Shown: positions 49,197 through 56,263 of the stretch, in pieces
Numbering within the stretch: position 1 is the stretch's first letter
Layout: every line of letters starts with the position of its first letter
From: UBA5603 sp964501315
GTDB taxonomy: Bacteria; Bacillota_I; Bacilli_A; Izemoplasmatales; Hujiaoplasmataceae
Direction of reading: 5' to 3'
Assembly: GCA_964501315.1 (NCBI GenBank)
Contig: CAZCSO010000002.1
Span: 1-64,000, forward strand
Length of the DNA stretch: 64,000 nucleotides
Position numbers and translations under genes: made by a program
The notes under the pieces: generated by a model
What the model was told of the DNA's origin: nothing
Database searches by the model: none
The model's input: only the letters and a program-made list of their open reading frames with translations

Positions 49197-50594
49197 ATGG
49201 CAAAAGTATACGATATGACAAAAGGTTCCATCATCAAAAATTTAGTTTTGGTGGCGTTGCCTGTTTTGTTGACATCGATTTCACAAATGGCCTATAACCT
49301 GACCGATATGTTTTGGATTGGACGAGTTGACGCCATCGGTTTAAACGAAAGCGATGCAATTTCGGGTATCGGTACGGCCAGTTACTTGACTTGGTTTGCT
49401 TTTGGGGTGATGCTCATCGCCAAAATTGGAACCAGCGTCAAAGTGAGTCACGCCGTTGGTTCTCAAGAGCATCATCGAATTAATCATTACGCTTCAAACG
49501 GGATGACCATCGCTTTGGTTTTGGGATTAGTCTACGCTTTCTCAATGTTTATGTTTAAAGAACCGCTCATTTCAATTTTTAACATTCCGAAAGCCTCGGT
49601 CATCGAGTTCGCAATCGACTATTTAAGCATTGTTGGTTCCTTTATTTTTATTCAATTTATCATTTCTGGTTTTTCTTCCATCAACGAAGGATTAGGAAAA
49701 ACTTCCATCAATTTTTCCATTCTGGTTGTGGGGCTCTTCATGAATATGATCTTGGATCCTCTCTTTATTTTAACACTGCGATGGGGCGTACAAGGGGCAG
49801 CCATCGCAACGGTTTTATCGCAATTATTAACGCTGATTATTTTCTTTCTTTATTATTTGATCAATCGCAAGACTTCTTGGCAGTTTCAGTTCAAACTATT
49901 AGCACTCAAACCCATGAAGGAAATCTTCAATATTGGGATTTTTTCTGCGCTTCAAAGCATGTTCTTTACGACGATATCCATCGTCATCGCCCGTATGATA
50001 TTTGTCTACGGTGAACAAGTCATGGCTGCACAACGGATTGGCAGTCAGGTAGAACAATTGACGTGGATGATTGCGGGAGGATTTCAGACAGCATTAACGG
50101 TCTTTGTTGGTCAAAATTTTGGTGCAAAAGCTCCCGATCGAATCAAAAAAGGAACGTTGCTATTGTCGCAACTTTTAATTTCTTATGCTCTTGTCATCAC
50201 GGCGCTTCTCTTCTTTTTCTCCGAGTCGTTGATGAAACTGTTTGTCGACGATGTTCGAACGGTCGCATATGGGAAACAATATCTAAGGATTATCAGTATG
50301 GCACAATTATTTATGATGCTTGAAGGCATTGGTACCGGATTGTTCAATGGGTTAGGCAAGAGCATTGTGCCATCCATTACCGGTATCGTTGGAAATACGT
50401 TACGACTTCCTGGGGCAATATGGCTTTCTTCGGCGTGGGGTTATCAAGGTATTTGGTGGATGTTAAATTTTTCAGACATCATCAAAGGATTAACCATGGC
50501 TCTAGCATCGATTTTGATGCTTACTCAATTGGATAGTTTCATTCAATCTCGAAAAATCAAATTGTTCCGTTTGCCATCGAATCGGATTCAGTGA
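49197..50594 (+). CDS. MATE-family efflux transporter
   Basis: The 465-residue product has 12 predicted helices in two related halves and the MATE start L-V-L-V-A-L-P-V-L-L-T-S-I-S-Q-M-A-Y-N-L-T-D-M-F-W-I-G (residues about 16-42), plus G-V-Q-G-A-A-I-A-T near 198 and A-Q-R-I-G-S-Q-V-E near 279. It would export drugs, dyes or metabolites with Na+ or H+. aggagatg precedes the ATG. The next gene has its own promoter. Confidence 0.93.
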   Translation: MAKVYDMTKGSIIKNLVLVALPVLLTSISQMAYNLTDMFWIGRVDAIGLNESDAISGIGTASYLTWFAFGVMLIAKIGTSVKVSHAVGSQEHHRINHYASNGMTIALVLGLVYAFSMFMFKEPLISIFNIPKASVIEFAIDYLSIVGSFIFIQFIISGFSSINEGLGKTSINFSILVVGLFMNMILDPLFILTLRWGVQGAAIATVLSQLLTLIIFFLYYLINRKTSWQFQFKLLALKPMKEIFNIGIFSALQSMFFTTISIVIARMIFVYGEQVMAAQRIGSQVEQLTWMIAGGFQTALTVFVGQNFGAKAPDRIKKGTLLLSQLLISYALVITALLFFFSESLMKLFVDDVRTVAYGKQYLRIISMAQLFMMLEGIGTGLFNGLGKSIVPSITGIVGNTLRLPGAIWLSSAWGYQGIWWMLNFSDIIKGLTMALASILMLTQLDSFIQSRKIKLFRLPSNRIQ

Positions 50595-50600
50595 TTGTAC

Positions 50601-50629
50601 TTGAACGATTGTTAGGATGGGTCTATAAT
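50601..50629 (+). promoter_or_regulatory. Promoter of the GntR-flavoprotein operon
   Basis: TTGAAC, 17 bases, TATAAT. The predicted start coincides with the operator that follows. Confidence 0.75.
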
Positions 50630-50633
50630 GGTA

Positions 50634-50650
50634 TTGTGGTCATACCACCA
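50634..50650. promoter_or_regulatory. GntR/FadR-type operator at the transcription start
   Basis: The inverted repeat ttGTGGT-cat-ACCACcaa fits the TGGT-N3-ACCA pattern used by FadR-subfamily GntR regulators. It lies directly after the -10 box and before the gntR gene, so autoregulation of the whole operon is likely. Confidence 0.7.
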
Positions 50651-50672
50651 AACCAAAGTGAGGTGCTATACA

Positions 50673-51377
50673 ATGCAATCAAAAACGCATTCAAACCTAT
50701 TGGTACAAACCTTAAAAAATGATATCATCGAAGGAACCTTGAAACCCGGTGATCGACTTTTGCCATTGCGAGAATTGGCCAATAAATATGAGGTTAGTCG
50801 CAGCGTCATTAACTGTGTTGTTTCTTCCTTGGTTGCCCAAGGGTATATCACTGTTTTACCCCGGCATTACATTGTCGTCAATGATATTTTGAACACAGGA
50901 TCGGTTGGCATCATCATCGATGTGATGGAATCCAATAATCTTTCGTTAAAATTAAAATTATTGAAGGATGTTTTGGTTTTACGAAAGACAATTGAAGTGG
51001 ATTCGCTTCGTAAAATTATGGAAGATCCGAAGGGATCCCTAGGGGTGATTCAACCCACAATGGCATTGATTCAATCATGGATGAAAAACCCAAAGAATGA
51101 ATTGAACTTACTCATTGATCTCGATGCGAAATTCCATCAATCCTTGTTAATCGCAACGCATAATACCGTATATGGATTAATCTATAATGAGTTTGAAGTT
51201 CTCATGCACAAAATGATATCATTTTTTTATCAAAACTATGATTTAGCGGTTCAAAATTTTCAATGGTATTTGGATATCTACGAAGCGCTTATCGAAAAGA
51301 ATGAATCAAAAGCAATCAGCATCTTAGAAAAAGCATTGGATTTAGGCGCAACCTATGTGTTGCGACTAATCAAGTAA
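50673..51377 (+). CDS. GntR-family regulator (FadR subfamily)
   Basis: From ATG 50673 (gaggtg upstream) the 234-residue product has an N-terminal winged helix (L-K-P-G-D-R-L-L-P-L-R-E-L-A near 22-37, then V-S-R-S-V-I-N near 42) and an all-helical FCD-like ligand domain with D-L-D-A-K-F-H near 151 and later acidic/His positions that can bind a metal-carboxylate ligand. FadR/FCD regulators commonly sense small organic acids. It is the first gene of the flavoprotein operon, so the ligand is probably a substrate or product of those enzymes. Confidence 0.9.
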   Translation: MQSKTHSNLLVQTLKNDIIEGTLKPGDRLLPLRELANKYEVSRSVINCVVSSLVAQGYITVLPRHYIVVNDILNTGSVGIIIDVMESNNLSLKLKLLKDVLVLRKTIEVDSLRKIMEDPKGSLGVIQPTMALIQSWMKNPKNELNLLIDLDAKFHQSLLIATHNTVYGLIYNEFEVLMHKMISFFYQNYDLAVQNFQWYLDIYEALIEKNESKAISILEKALDLGATYVLRLIK

Positions 51378-51389
51378 GTAGGTGACATT

Positions 51390-52358
51390 ATGGAATGGTA
51401 TGAATTACTTGTATGGGGGATCCTTGTATTTCTTGTAATCGTGATTACCCTGATTAGTTATTATGTGGCCATAAGCATGATTCATCCTCATCGGAAAAGT
51501 TTGCTTGAAAGCCGTCAAATCGAAATGTCGAAAACACCCGATTTGATGGAGGCTTATGATACTTGGCAAAAAATCACGTATACCATCGAGACTCGTAATC
51601 GCTACGATTTGAAAGCGTATTACTTGCCAACTGAACAGAAAAATGATGGAATAAAACGATTCTGTATTATTGCTCATGGCTATTCGTATACGCACCATGG
51701 CGGAATCAAATATGCCGCCATACTCAAAAAATTGGGTTATTCAATCATCCTCTACGACGAACGTTATCACGGCGAATCCGGTGGCCCGAACTGTTCCTTG
51801 GGTTATCATGAAAAAGATGATTTGGATGATGTGATTAACGATACCTATACACGTTTTGGATCGGATATTACCTTAGGTTTATACGGCGAATCGATGGGCG
51901 GAGCGACGGTGTTGATGACGCAAGCCACGCACCCCAAACTCCAGTTCGTCATTTCCGATTGTGCGTTTTCTGATTTGAGTCTCTTAGTTCGTTATCTGAT
52001 AAAGCGCAAAACCCATCTTCCCAGTTGGCTTATCATGCCACTGGCGAATATCTTTTTTTACCTCGCTACCAAGGCAACGTTTCGTTCCATCTCACCGATG
52101 GAATCGGTAAGAAATACGTCGGTGCCCATTTTACTGATTCACGGTACCGCCGATGAGTTTATTCCTCCCATTCATGCAAAGCGTCTCTTTGAGGCTTGTG
52201 GAGGGTCTAAACAACTTTATTTATCAACCCATCCAGCCAAACATGCAGAAACATACTTGATGAACCGAGAGGAATACGAAGCAATCGTTCGTGATTTCAT
52301 CGCTTCAACAACGAAATCAGATTTCAATCAACCTACGACGGAAGAGGAAGTGAAATAA
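51390..52358 (+). CDS. Membrane-anchored alpha/beta hydrolase
   Basis: The 322-residue product has an N-terminal helix (about 6-30) and then an alpha/beta hydrolase domain: oxyanion region A-H-G-Y near 94, nucleophile elbow G-E-S-M-G-G near 168, D-E-F-I-P near 258 with the acid and H-A-E-T near 285 as likely catalytic His. It resembles YqkD/BAAT-type esterases of Firmicutes. The substrate is unknown. It lies between the regulator and the flavoprotein genes; its last base is shared with the next start. Confidence 0.88.
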   Translation: MEWYELLVWGILVFLVIVITLISYYVAISMIHPHRKSLLESRQIEMSKTPDLMEAYDTWQKITYTIETRNRYDLKAYYLPTEQKNDGIKRFCIIAHGYSYTHHGGIKYAAILKKLGYSIILYDERYHGESGGPNCSLGYHEKDDLDDVINDTYTRFGSDITLGLYGESMGGATVLMTQATHPKLQFVISDCAFSDLSLLVRYLIKRKTHLPSWLIMPLANIFFYLATKATFRSISPMESVRNTSVPILLIHGTADEFIPPIHAKRLFEACGGSKQLYLSTHPAKHAETYLMNREEYEAIVRDFIASTTKSDFNQPTTEEEVK

Positions 52359-53794
52359 TGTACGATGTCATTATTATTGGCGCAGGAGTCACGGGTGCTA
52401 GCGTTGCCCGGGCACTGTCTTTTTATCAACTGAAGGTGTTGGTTTTAGAGAAACACGGTGATGTCTGCGAAGAGTCATCTAAAGCCAACAGTGGAATCGT
52501 TCATAGTGGTTACGACGCTAAACCGGGATCCTTAAAAGCAAAATACAACCTGCTTGGTAGTAAATCCATGGAATCGTTTTGTAAAAAATATCAAATTCCG
52601 TATCGAAGAAATGGATCCTTGGTTCTTTGCTTCTCAGAATCGGACGTTTCTTCCTTAGAAGCCCTCAAGACTCAGGGAGAACAAAATGGCGTTGAGGGAT
52701 TGGAAATTCTTTTCAGACCCGAACTTTTAAAGATGGAAAAAAATCTCTCAGATAAGGTCTACGCCGCTCTTTATGCACCAACAGGAGCGATTGTTGATCC
52801 GTTCGAACTGACCATCGCCCAAGCTGAACTAGCTTCACAAAATCATGTGGAATTTCGGTTTAATGAAAACGTAACAGGTATTTCACGCACCCAAGCGGGC
52901 TATGAAGTTACAACACGTAATCAAACATACAAATCTAAAATCATCGTTAACTGTGCCGGCGTCTTCGCCGATGAAGTCAATAATTGGGTTTCGTCACGCA
53001 AACTTACCATCATTCCTCGTAAAGGCGAATATTGTCTTTTTGATAAGGAAGTTGGTCATTTTGTCGATAAAACCATTTTTCAATTACCAACCGCTTATGG
53101 AAAAGGCGTACTCGTAACGCCAACGGCTGAGTCAAACATGTTGGTCGGACCGACAGCGTACGATATTGACGATAAACGCGACATTTCGACGACGAGCGAA
53201 GGAATAAAAGAAGTATTGTTAAAGGCCAATGATTCGGTCAATGCGCTTCCGACCGCTTCGATAATCACGGCTTTTTCAGGACTGAGAGCGCATGAAATCG
53301 GTGGTGATTTCATTATTGGTGAAGCATCCGATGCCAGCGGTTTCTTTAACGCTGCTGGAATTGAATCACCCGGTTTGACCGCATCCATCGCTATCGGCGA
53401 CGATTTAGCCGAACTTATTTCAAAAAAACTATCTGCTAAAAAGAAAACGGATTTCGTTGATGAACGAGTTCCGTTTGCCCGTTTTGAAATGGCTTCAATT
53501 GAGTCGAAAAAAGCGTTGATAGAATCTGATCGTGACTATGGAAGAATCATCTGTCGTTGTGAAATGGTCACAATGGCCGAAATCAAGAACGCTATTCATC
53601 GTCCGTTAGGCGCAACCACTCTAGATGGCATCAAACGCAGGACAAGGGCTGGCTCCGGACGGTGCCAAGGTGGCTTTTGCGGTCCAAGAATCGTTGATAT
53701 TTTAGCTCAAGAGCTCCACAAAGACCCACGCGATATTGCCAAGTTCGATACCGATGCTTTGTTATTGGTTGGGCTTGACAAAGACGCGCTTTAG
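52358..53794 (+). CDS. FAD-dependent dehydrogenase with BFD-like [2Fe-2S] tail (GlpA/LhgO-like)
   Basis: The 478-residue product has a DAO-type FAD domain (G-A-G-V-T-G-A-S near 8; S-K-A-N-S-G-I-V-H-S-G-Y near 42) and a C-terminal iron-sulfur BFD-like domain with I-C-R-C-E-M (about 391-396) and G-R-C-Q-G-G-F-C-G (about 428-436), four Cys ligands. This layout is shared by clostridial GlpA-type glycerol-3-phosphate dehydrogenases and by LhgO-type L-2-hydroxyglutarate oxidases. Which substrate is used here is open; no glpK or glpF adjoins. It probably passes electrons to the partner flavoprotein next to it. Confidence 0.9.
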   Translation: MYDVIIIGAGVTGASVARALSFYQLKVLVLEKHGDVCEESSKANSGIVHSGYDAKPGSLKAKYNLLGSKSMESFCKKYQIPYRRNGSLVLCFSESDVSSLEALKTQGEQNGVEGLEILFRPELLKMEKNLSDKVYAALYAPTGAIVDPFELTIAQAELASQNHVEFRFNENVTGISRTQAGYEVTTRNQTYKSKIIVNCAGVFADEVNNWVSSRKLTIIPRKGEYCLFDKEVGHFVDKTIFQLPTAYGKGVLVTPTAESNMLVGPTAYDIDDKRDISTTSEGIKEVLLKANDSVNALPTASIITAFSGLRAHEIGGDFIIGEASDASGFFNAAGIESPGLTASIAIGDDLAELISKKLSAKKKTDFVDERVPFARFEMASIESKKALIESDRDYGRIICRCEMVTMAEIKNAIHRPLGATTLDGIKRRTRAGSGRCQGGFCGPRIVDILAQELHKDPRDIAKFDTDALLLVGLDKDAL

Positions 53795-53803
53795 GAGGTT
53801 GCC

Positions 53804-55063
53804 ATGAATACAAAGGATATCATTATAATCGGTGGCGGTCCGGCCGGATTGGCCGCAGCCATCGGTGCACACGAAGCTGGAAACAAGGATATTTTGATAA
53901 TCGAACGCGATCATACACTCGGTGGAATTCTTAATCAATGCATTCATCCTGGCTTTGGACTGCATACGTTTAAAGAAGAACTGACAGGTCCTGAATACGC
54001 ACAACGTTACCGCGACTTGGTTAATGAACATCGTATCGAATACAAACTCGATACCATGGTCATTGATGTATCCGATGACAAAGTTGTAACCTATATCAAC
54101 GAGACCGATGGCCTTCAACAAATCCAAGCTAAAGCCGTTATTTTAGCGATGGGTTGTCGCGAACGACCCAGAGGTGCACTTAACATTCCGGGGTATCGTC
54201 CGGCAGGAATCTACACAGCGGGATCTGCTCAACGCTACGTCAATATGGAAGGGTTTCTTCCTGGAAGAAAAGTGGTTATTTTAGGGTCGGGCGATATTGG
54301 ACTCATTATGGCTCGAAGAATGACCCTAGAAGGAGCGAACGTATTGATGGTCGTTGAAATCATGCCGTATTCAGGTGGGCTTAAACGAAACATCGTTCAA
54401 TGTCTCGACGATTTTAACATTCCGCTCAAACTCAGTCACACCGTCGTCAAAATTCATGGAAATAAACGCTTGTCGGCCGTCACGATTGCTCAAGTCGATC
54501 AAAACCGAAATCCTATTCCCGGTACGGAAGAAACAATTGAATGCGATACGTTATTACTTTCTGTCGGACTCATACCTGAAAACGAATTATCCAGAAAAGC
54601 AGGGATATCGATCAATCCAAAAACATCCGGACCAATCGTCGACGAACGTCTCCAAACGTCGATTGACGGAATCTTTGCGTGCGGGAACGTTTTGCACGTT
54701 CACGATTTGGTTGACCATGTGAGCTCAGAAGCGTATCTGGCTGGAAAGAACGCCGTTACATTCATTGAAAAAACATTATCGTCCGACCGATCAATACAAA
54801 TTATACCCATGACTGGGGTACGTTATACAGTACCCTCAGTCATAAAACACCATGATTTAGAAGACATTATTACCATTCGCTTCCGTACGTCCGATGTGTA
54901 CAAGGATGTCTATTTAAGTGTCTATTTAGATGATGAACGAGTGACCCATACCAAAAAAAGAATTCTTACTCCTGGTGAAATGGAACAAGTCCTACTACCC
55001 AAGAAATGGATTGAAGATCGACCGGAACTGATCAAAATATCCATTTTGATTGAAAAGGATTGA
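53804..55063 (+). CDS. NAD(P)/FAD-dependent oxidoreductase, partner of the GlpA/LhgO-like dehydrogenase
   Basis: The 419-residue product has FAD motif G-G-G-P-A-G-L-A near 10, an NAD motif V-V-I-L-G-S-G-D-I-G near 163 and the late F-A-C-G-N-V-L-H-V-H-D-L-V-D-H near 288. N-Q-C-I-H-P-G-F-G near 45 resembles the GlpB/HcnB-type group, not a disulfide-reductase CxxC. In Firmicutes this gene, the preceding dehydrogenase and DUF1667 form a conserved trio that probably links substrate oxidation to NAD(H). aggaggt precedes the ATG by 4-5 bases. Confidence 0.88.
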   Translation: MNTKDIIIIGGGPAGLAAAIGAHEAGNKDILIIERDHTLGGILNQCIHPGFGLHTFKEELTGPEYAQRYRDLVNEHRIEYKLDTMVIDVSDDKVVTYINETDGLQQIQAKAVILAMGCRERPRGALNIPGYRPAGIYTAGSAQRYVNMEGFLPGRKVVILGSGDIGLIMARRMTLEGANVLMVVEIMPYSGGLKRNIVQCLDDFNIPLKLSHTVVKIHGNKRLSAVTIAQVDQNRNPIPGTEETIECDTLLLSVGLIPENELSRKAGISINPKTSGPIVDERLQTSIDGIFACGNVLHVHDLVDHVSSEAYLAGKNAVTFIEKTLSSDRSIQIIPMTGVRYTVPSVIKHHDLEDIITIRFRTSDVYKDVYLSVYLDDERVTHTKKRILTPGEMEQVLLPKKWIEDRPELIKISILIEKD

Positions 55064-55068
55064 TAAAT

Positions 55069-55434
55069 ATGACAAAAAAAGAGCTAATTTGCATCAATTG
55101 TCCGATTGGTTGCATGTTGGAAGTCGAAATGGATGAAACCGGTATTCACTCCATACGCGGAAACCAATGCAAACGCGGTGAACTCTATGCTCAAAAAGAG
55201 CTGACCAATCCACGCAGAACGGTTACGTCCATTGTTCCGGTTTTGAATGGAATTGAACCGATGGTATCGGTTAAAACGGCTTCCGATATTCCTAAAGATA
55301 AAATCTTAGACGTTATGAAAGCCCTCAAAACGTTGGTCGTGAACGCTCCGGTTTCTATGGGACAAGTCGTATTAGATAACGTTGCCGATACGCATGTATG
55401 CGTCATTGCGACTAAGTCCGTCGACAAGCGATGA
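55069..55434 (+). CDS. DUF1667 protein (third component of the flavoprotein trio)
   Basis: From ATG 55069 (aaaagg upstream; a TTG at 55060 is an alternative) the 121-residue product has I-C-I-N-C-P-I-G-C near residue 8-15 and G-N-Q-C-K-R-G near 35, four Cys that probably bind a metal or Fe-S cluster, followed by the R-R-T-V-T-S-I-V-P and P-V-S-M-G-Q-V-V-L segments of DUF1667. It is the usual companion of the two upstream flavoproteins. The next start (ogt) overlaps its stop by four bases. Confidence 0.9.
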   Translation: MTKKELICINCPIGCMLEVEMDETGIHSIRGNQCKRGELYAQKELTNPRRTVTSIVPVLNGIEPMVSVKTASDIPKDKILDVMKALKTLVVNAPVSMGQVVLDNVADTHVCVIATKSVDKR

Positions 55435-55883
55435 ACCGTTATATAGTCGATTCCCCCATCGGACCCATTGGGCTTCAATGCGAGGATGATGTTATCATCG
55501 CCACGTGCTTTAATCCTCAATACGAATCATTTGAAAGAATGAATCTACCCTTTCAGATTGAAGATAAATTGAATGCGTATTTTAATAAAAAAGAACCCAT
55601 CCTCAATCTACCAATTCGTCTCATTGGAACACCTTTTCAACGTCGGGTGTGGGAAGCCATTGCGACGATTCCTTTTGGTCATACTTTATCGTACAAGCAA
55701 ATAGGAGATCAATTAGGTTCAAAAGCTTATCAAGCAATTGGTCAAGCCTGTGGAAAAAATCCCATTCCTCTGATAATCCCTTGTCACCGAGTGATTGCTC
55801 ACGATGGTTCGCTGGGTGGGTTTTCAGGCGACATCGAAATCAAGAAAAAACTACTAGAACTAGAAGGTATCCGCTTTCACTAA
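55431..55883 (+). CDS. ogt: Methylated-DNA-protein-cysteine methyltransferase
   Basis: The 150-residue product carries the acceptor motif I-P-C-H-R-V (about 117-122), the Arg-finger and helix-turn-helix region T-P-F-Q-R-R-V-W-E-A-I and S-Y-K-Q-I-G, and G-G-F-S-G after the acceptor. It removes O6-alkyl groups from guanine in a suicidal reaction. The ATGA overlap with DUF1667 puts it at the end of a metabolic operon, an odd place for a repair gene. A hairpin terminator follows. Confidence 0.95.
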   Translation: MNRYIVDSPIGPIGLQCEDDVIIATCFNPQYESFERMNLPFQIEDKLNAYFNKKEPILNLPIRLIGTPFQRRVWEAIATIPFGHTLSYKQIGDQLGSKAYQAIGQACGKNPIPLIIPCHRVIAHDGSLGGFSGDIEIKKKLLELEGIRFH

Positions 55884-55910
55884 TCATGGACGATATTCCA
55901 TGATTTTTTC
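55882..55910 (+). terminator. Terminator of the flavoprotein-ogt operon
   Basis: Arms aatcatgga and tccatgatt with a six-base loop, followed by ttttc. Confidence 0.8.
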
Positions 55911-55922
55911 TTATAATAATCG

Positions 55923-55951
55923 TTGACAGTCAATGCCCGCTTTTGTATAAT
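55923..55951 (+). promoter_or_regulatory. Perfect consensus promoter of feoAB
   Basis: TTGACA, 17 bases, TATAAT. The transcription start is expected near 55958, inside the first inverted repeat. Confidence 0.85.
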
Positions 55952-55967
55952 GTTAGTAGTGACTAAC
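55952..55967. promoter_or_regulatory. Inverted repeat operator 1 (DtxR-type candidate)
   Basis: GTTAGT-agtg-ACTAAC directly follows the -10 box. Its half-site TTAG/CTAA resembles DtxR/IdeR/MntR operators, and a DtxR-family gene closes the same operon. Confidence 0.65.
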
Positions 55968-55991
55968 TTTGGTCATCTATTTTTTGGATTT

Positions 55992-56013
55992 AAAGTTAGT
56001 TTCATCTAACTTT
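55992..56013. promoter_or_regulatory. Inverted repeat operator 2 (DtxR-type candidate)
   Basis: AAAGTTAG-tttcat-CTAACTTT is a perfect eight-base inverted repeat in the feoA leader, 24 bases after the first one and sharing its GTTAG/CTAAC half-site. It could also form a hairpin in the transcript just before the ribosome binding site. Confidence 0.6.
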
Positions 56014-56026
56014 TTCGGAGGCGGAC

Positions 56027-56263
56027 ATGACATTAAACGAACTCAAACCCGGTGAATCAGGGAAAGTCACGGGTATCTTTTTAAATAATCTACGGAAACG
56101 TATTATCGATATGGGCGTCACAAACGGAACTATCATTAAGGTGAAAAAATTAGCTCCGTTAGGCGATCCGATGGAAATCGTCGTTCGGGGGTATTTATTG
56201 ACCCTTAGAAAGGCAGAGGCGAAAGCCATTCAAATTGAAAAAGTTGATGGTGTCAACCAATGA
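56027..56263 (+). CDS. feoA: Ferrous iron transport protein A
   Basis: The 78-residue product is a single SH3-like FeoA domain: L-N-E-L-K-P-G-E-S-G-K-V start, then I-D-M-G-V-T-N-G-T near 27-37 and R-G-Y-L-L-T-L-R-K-A-E-A near the end. It assists FeoB in Fe(II) uptake. The ATG has cggaggc upstream. feoB begins inside its last codon. Confidence 0.92.
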   Translation: MTLNELKPGESGKVTGIFLNNLRKRIIDMGVTNGTIIKVKKLAPLGDPMEIVVRGYLLTLRKAEAKAIQIEKVDGVNQ

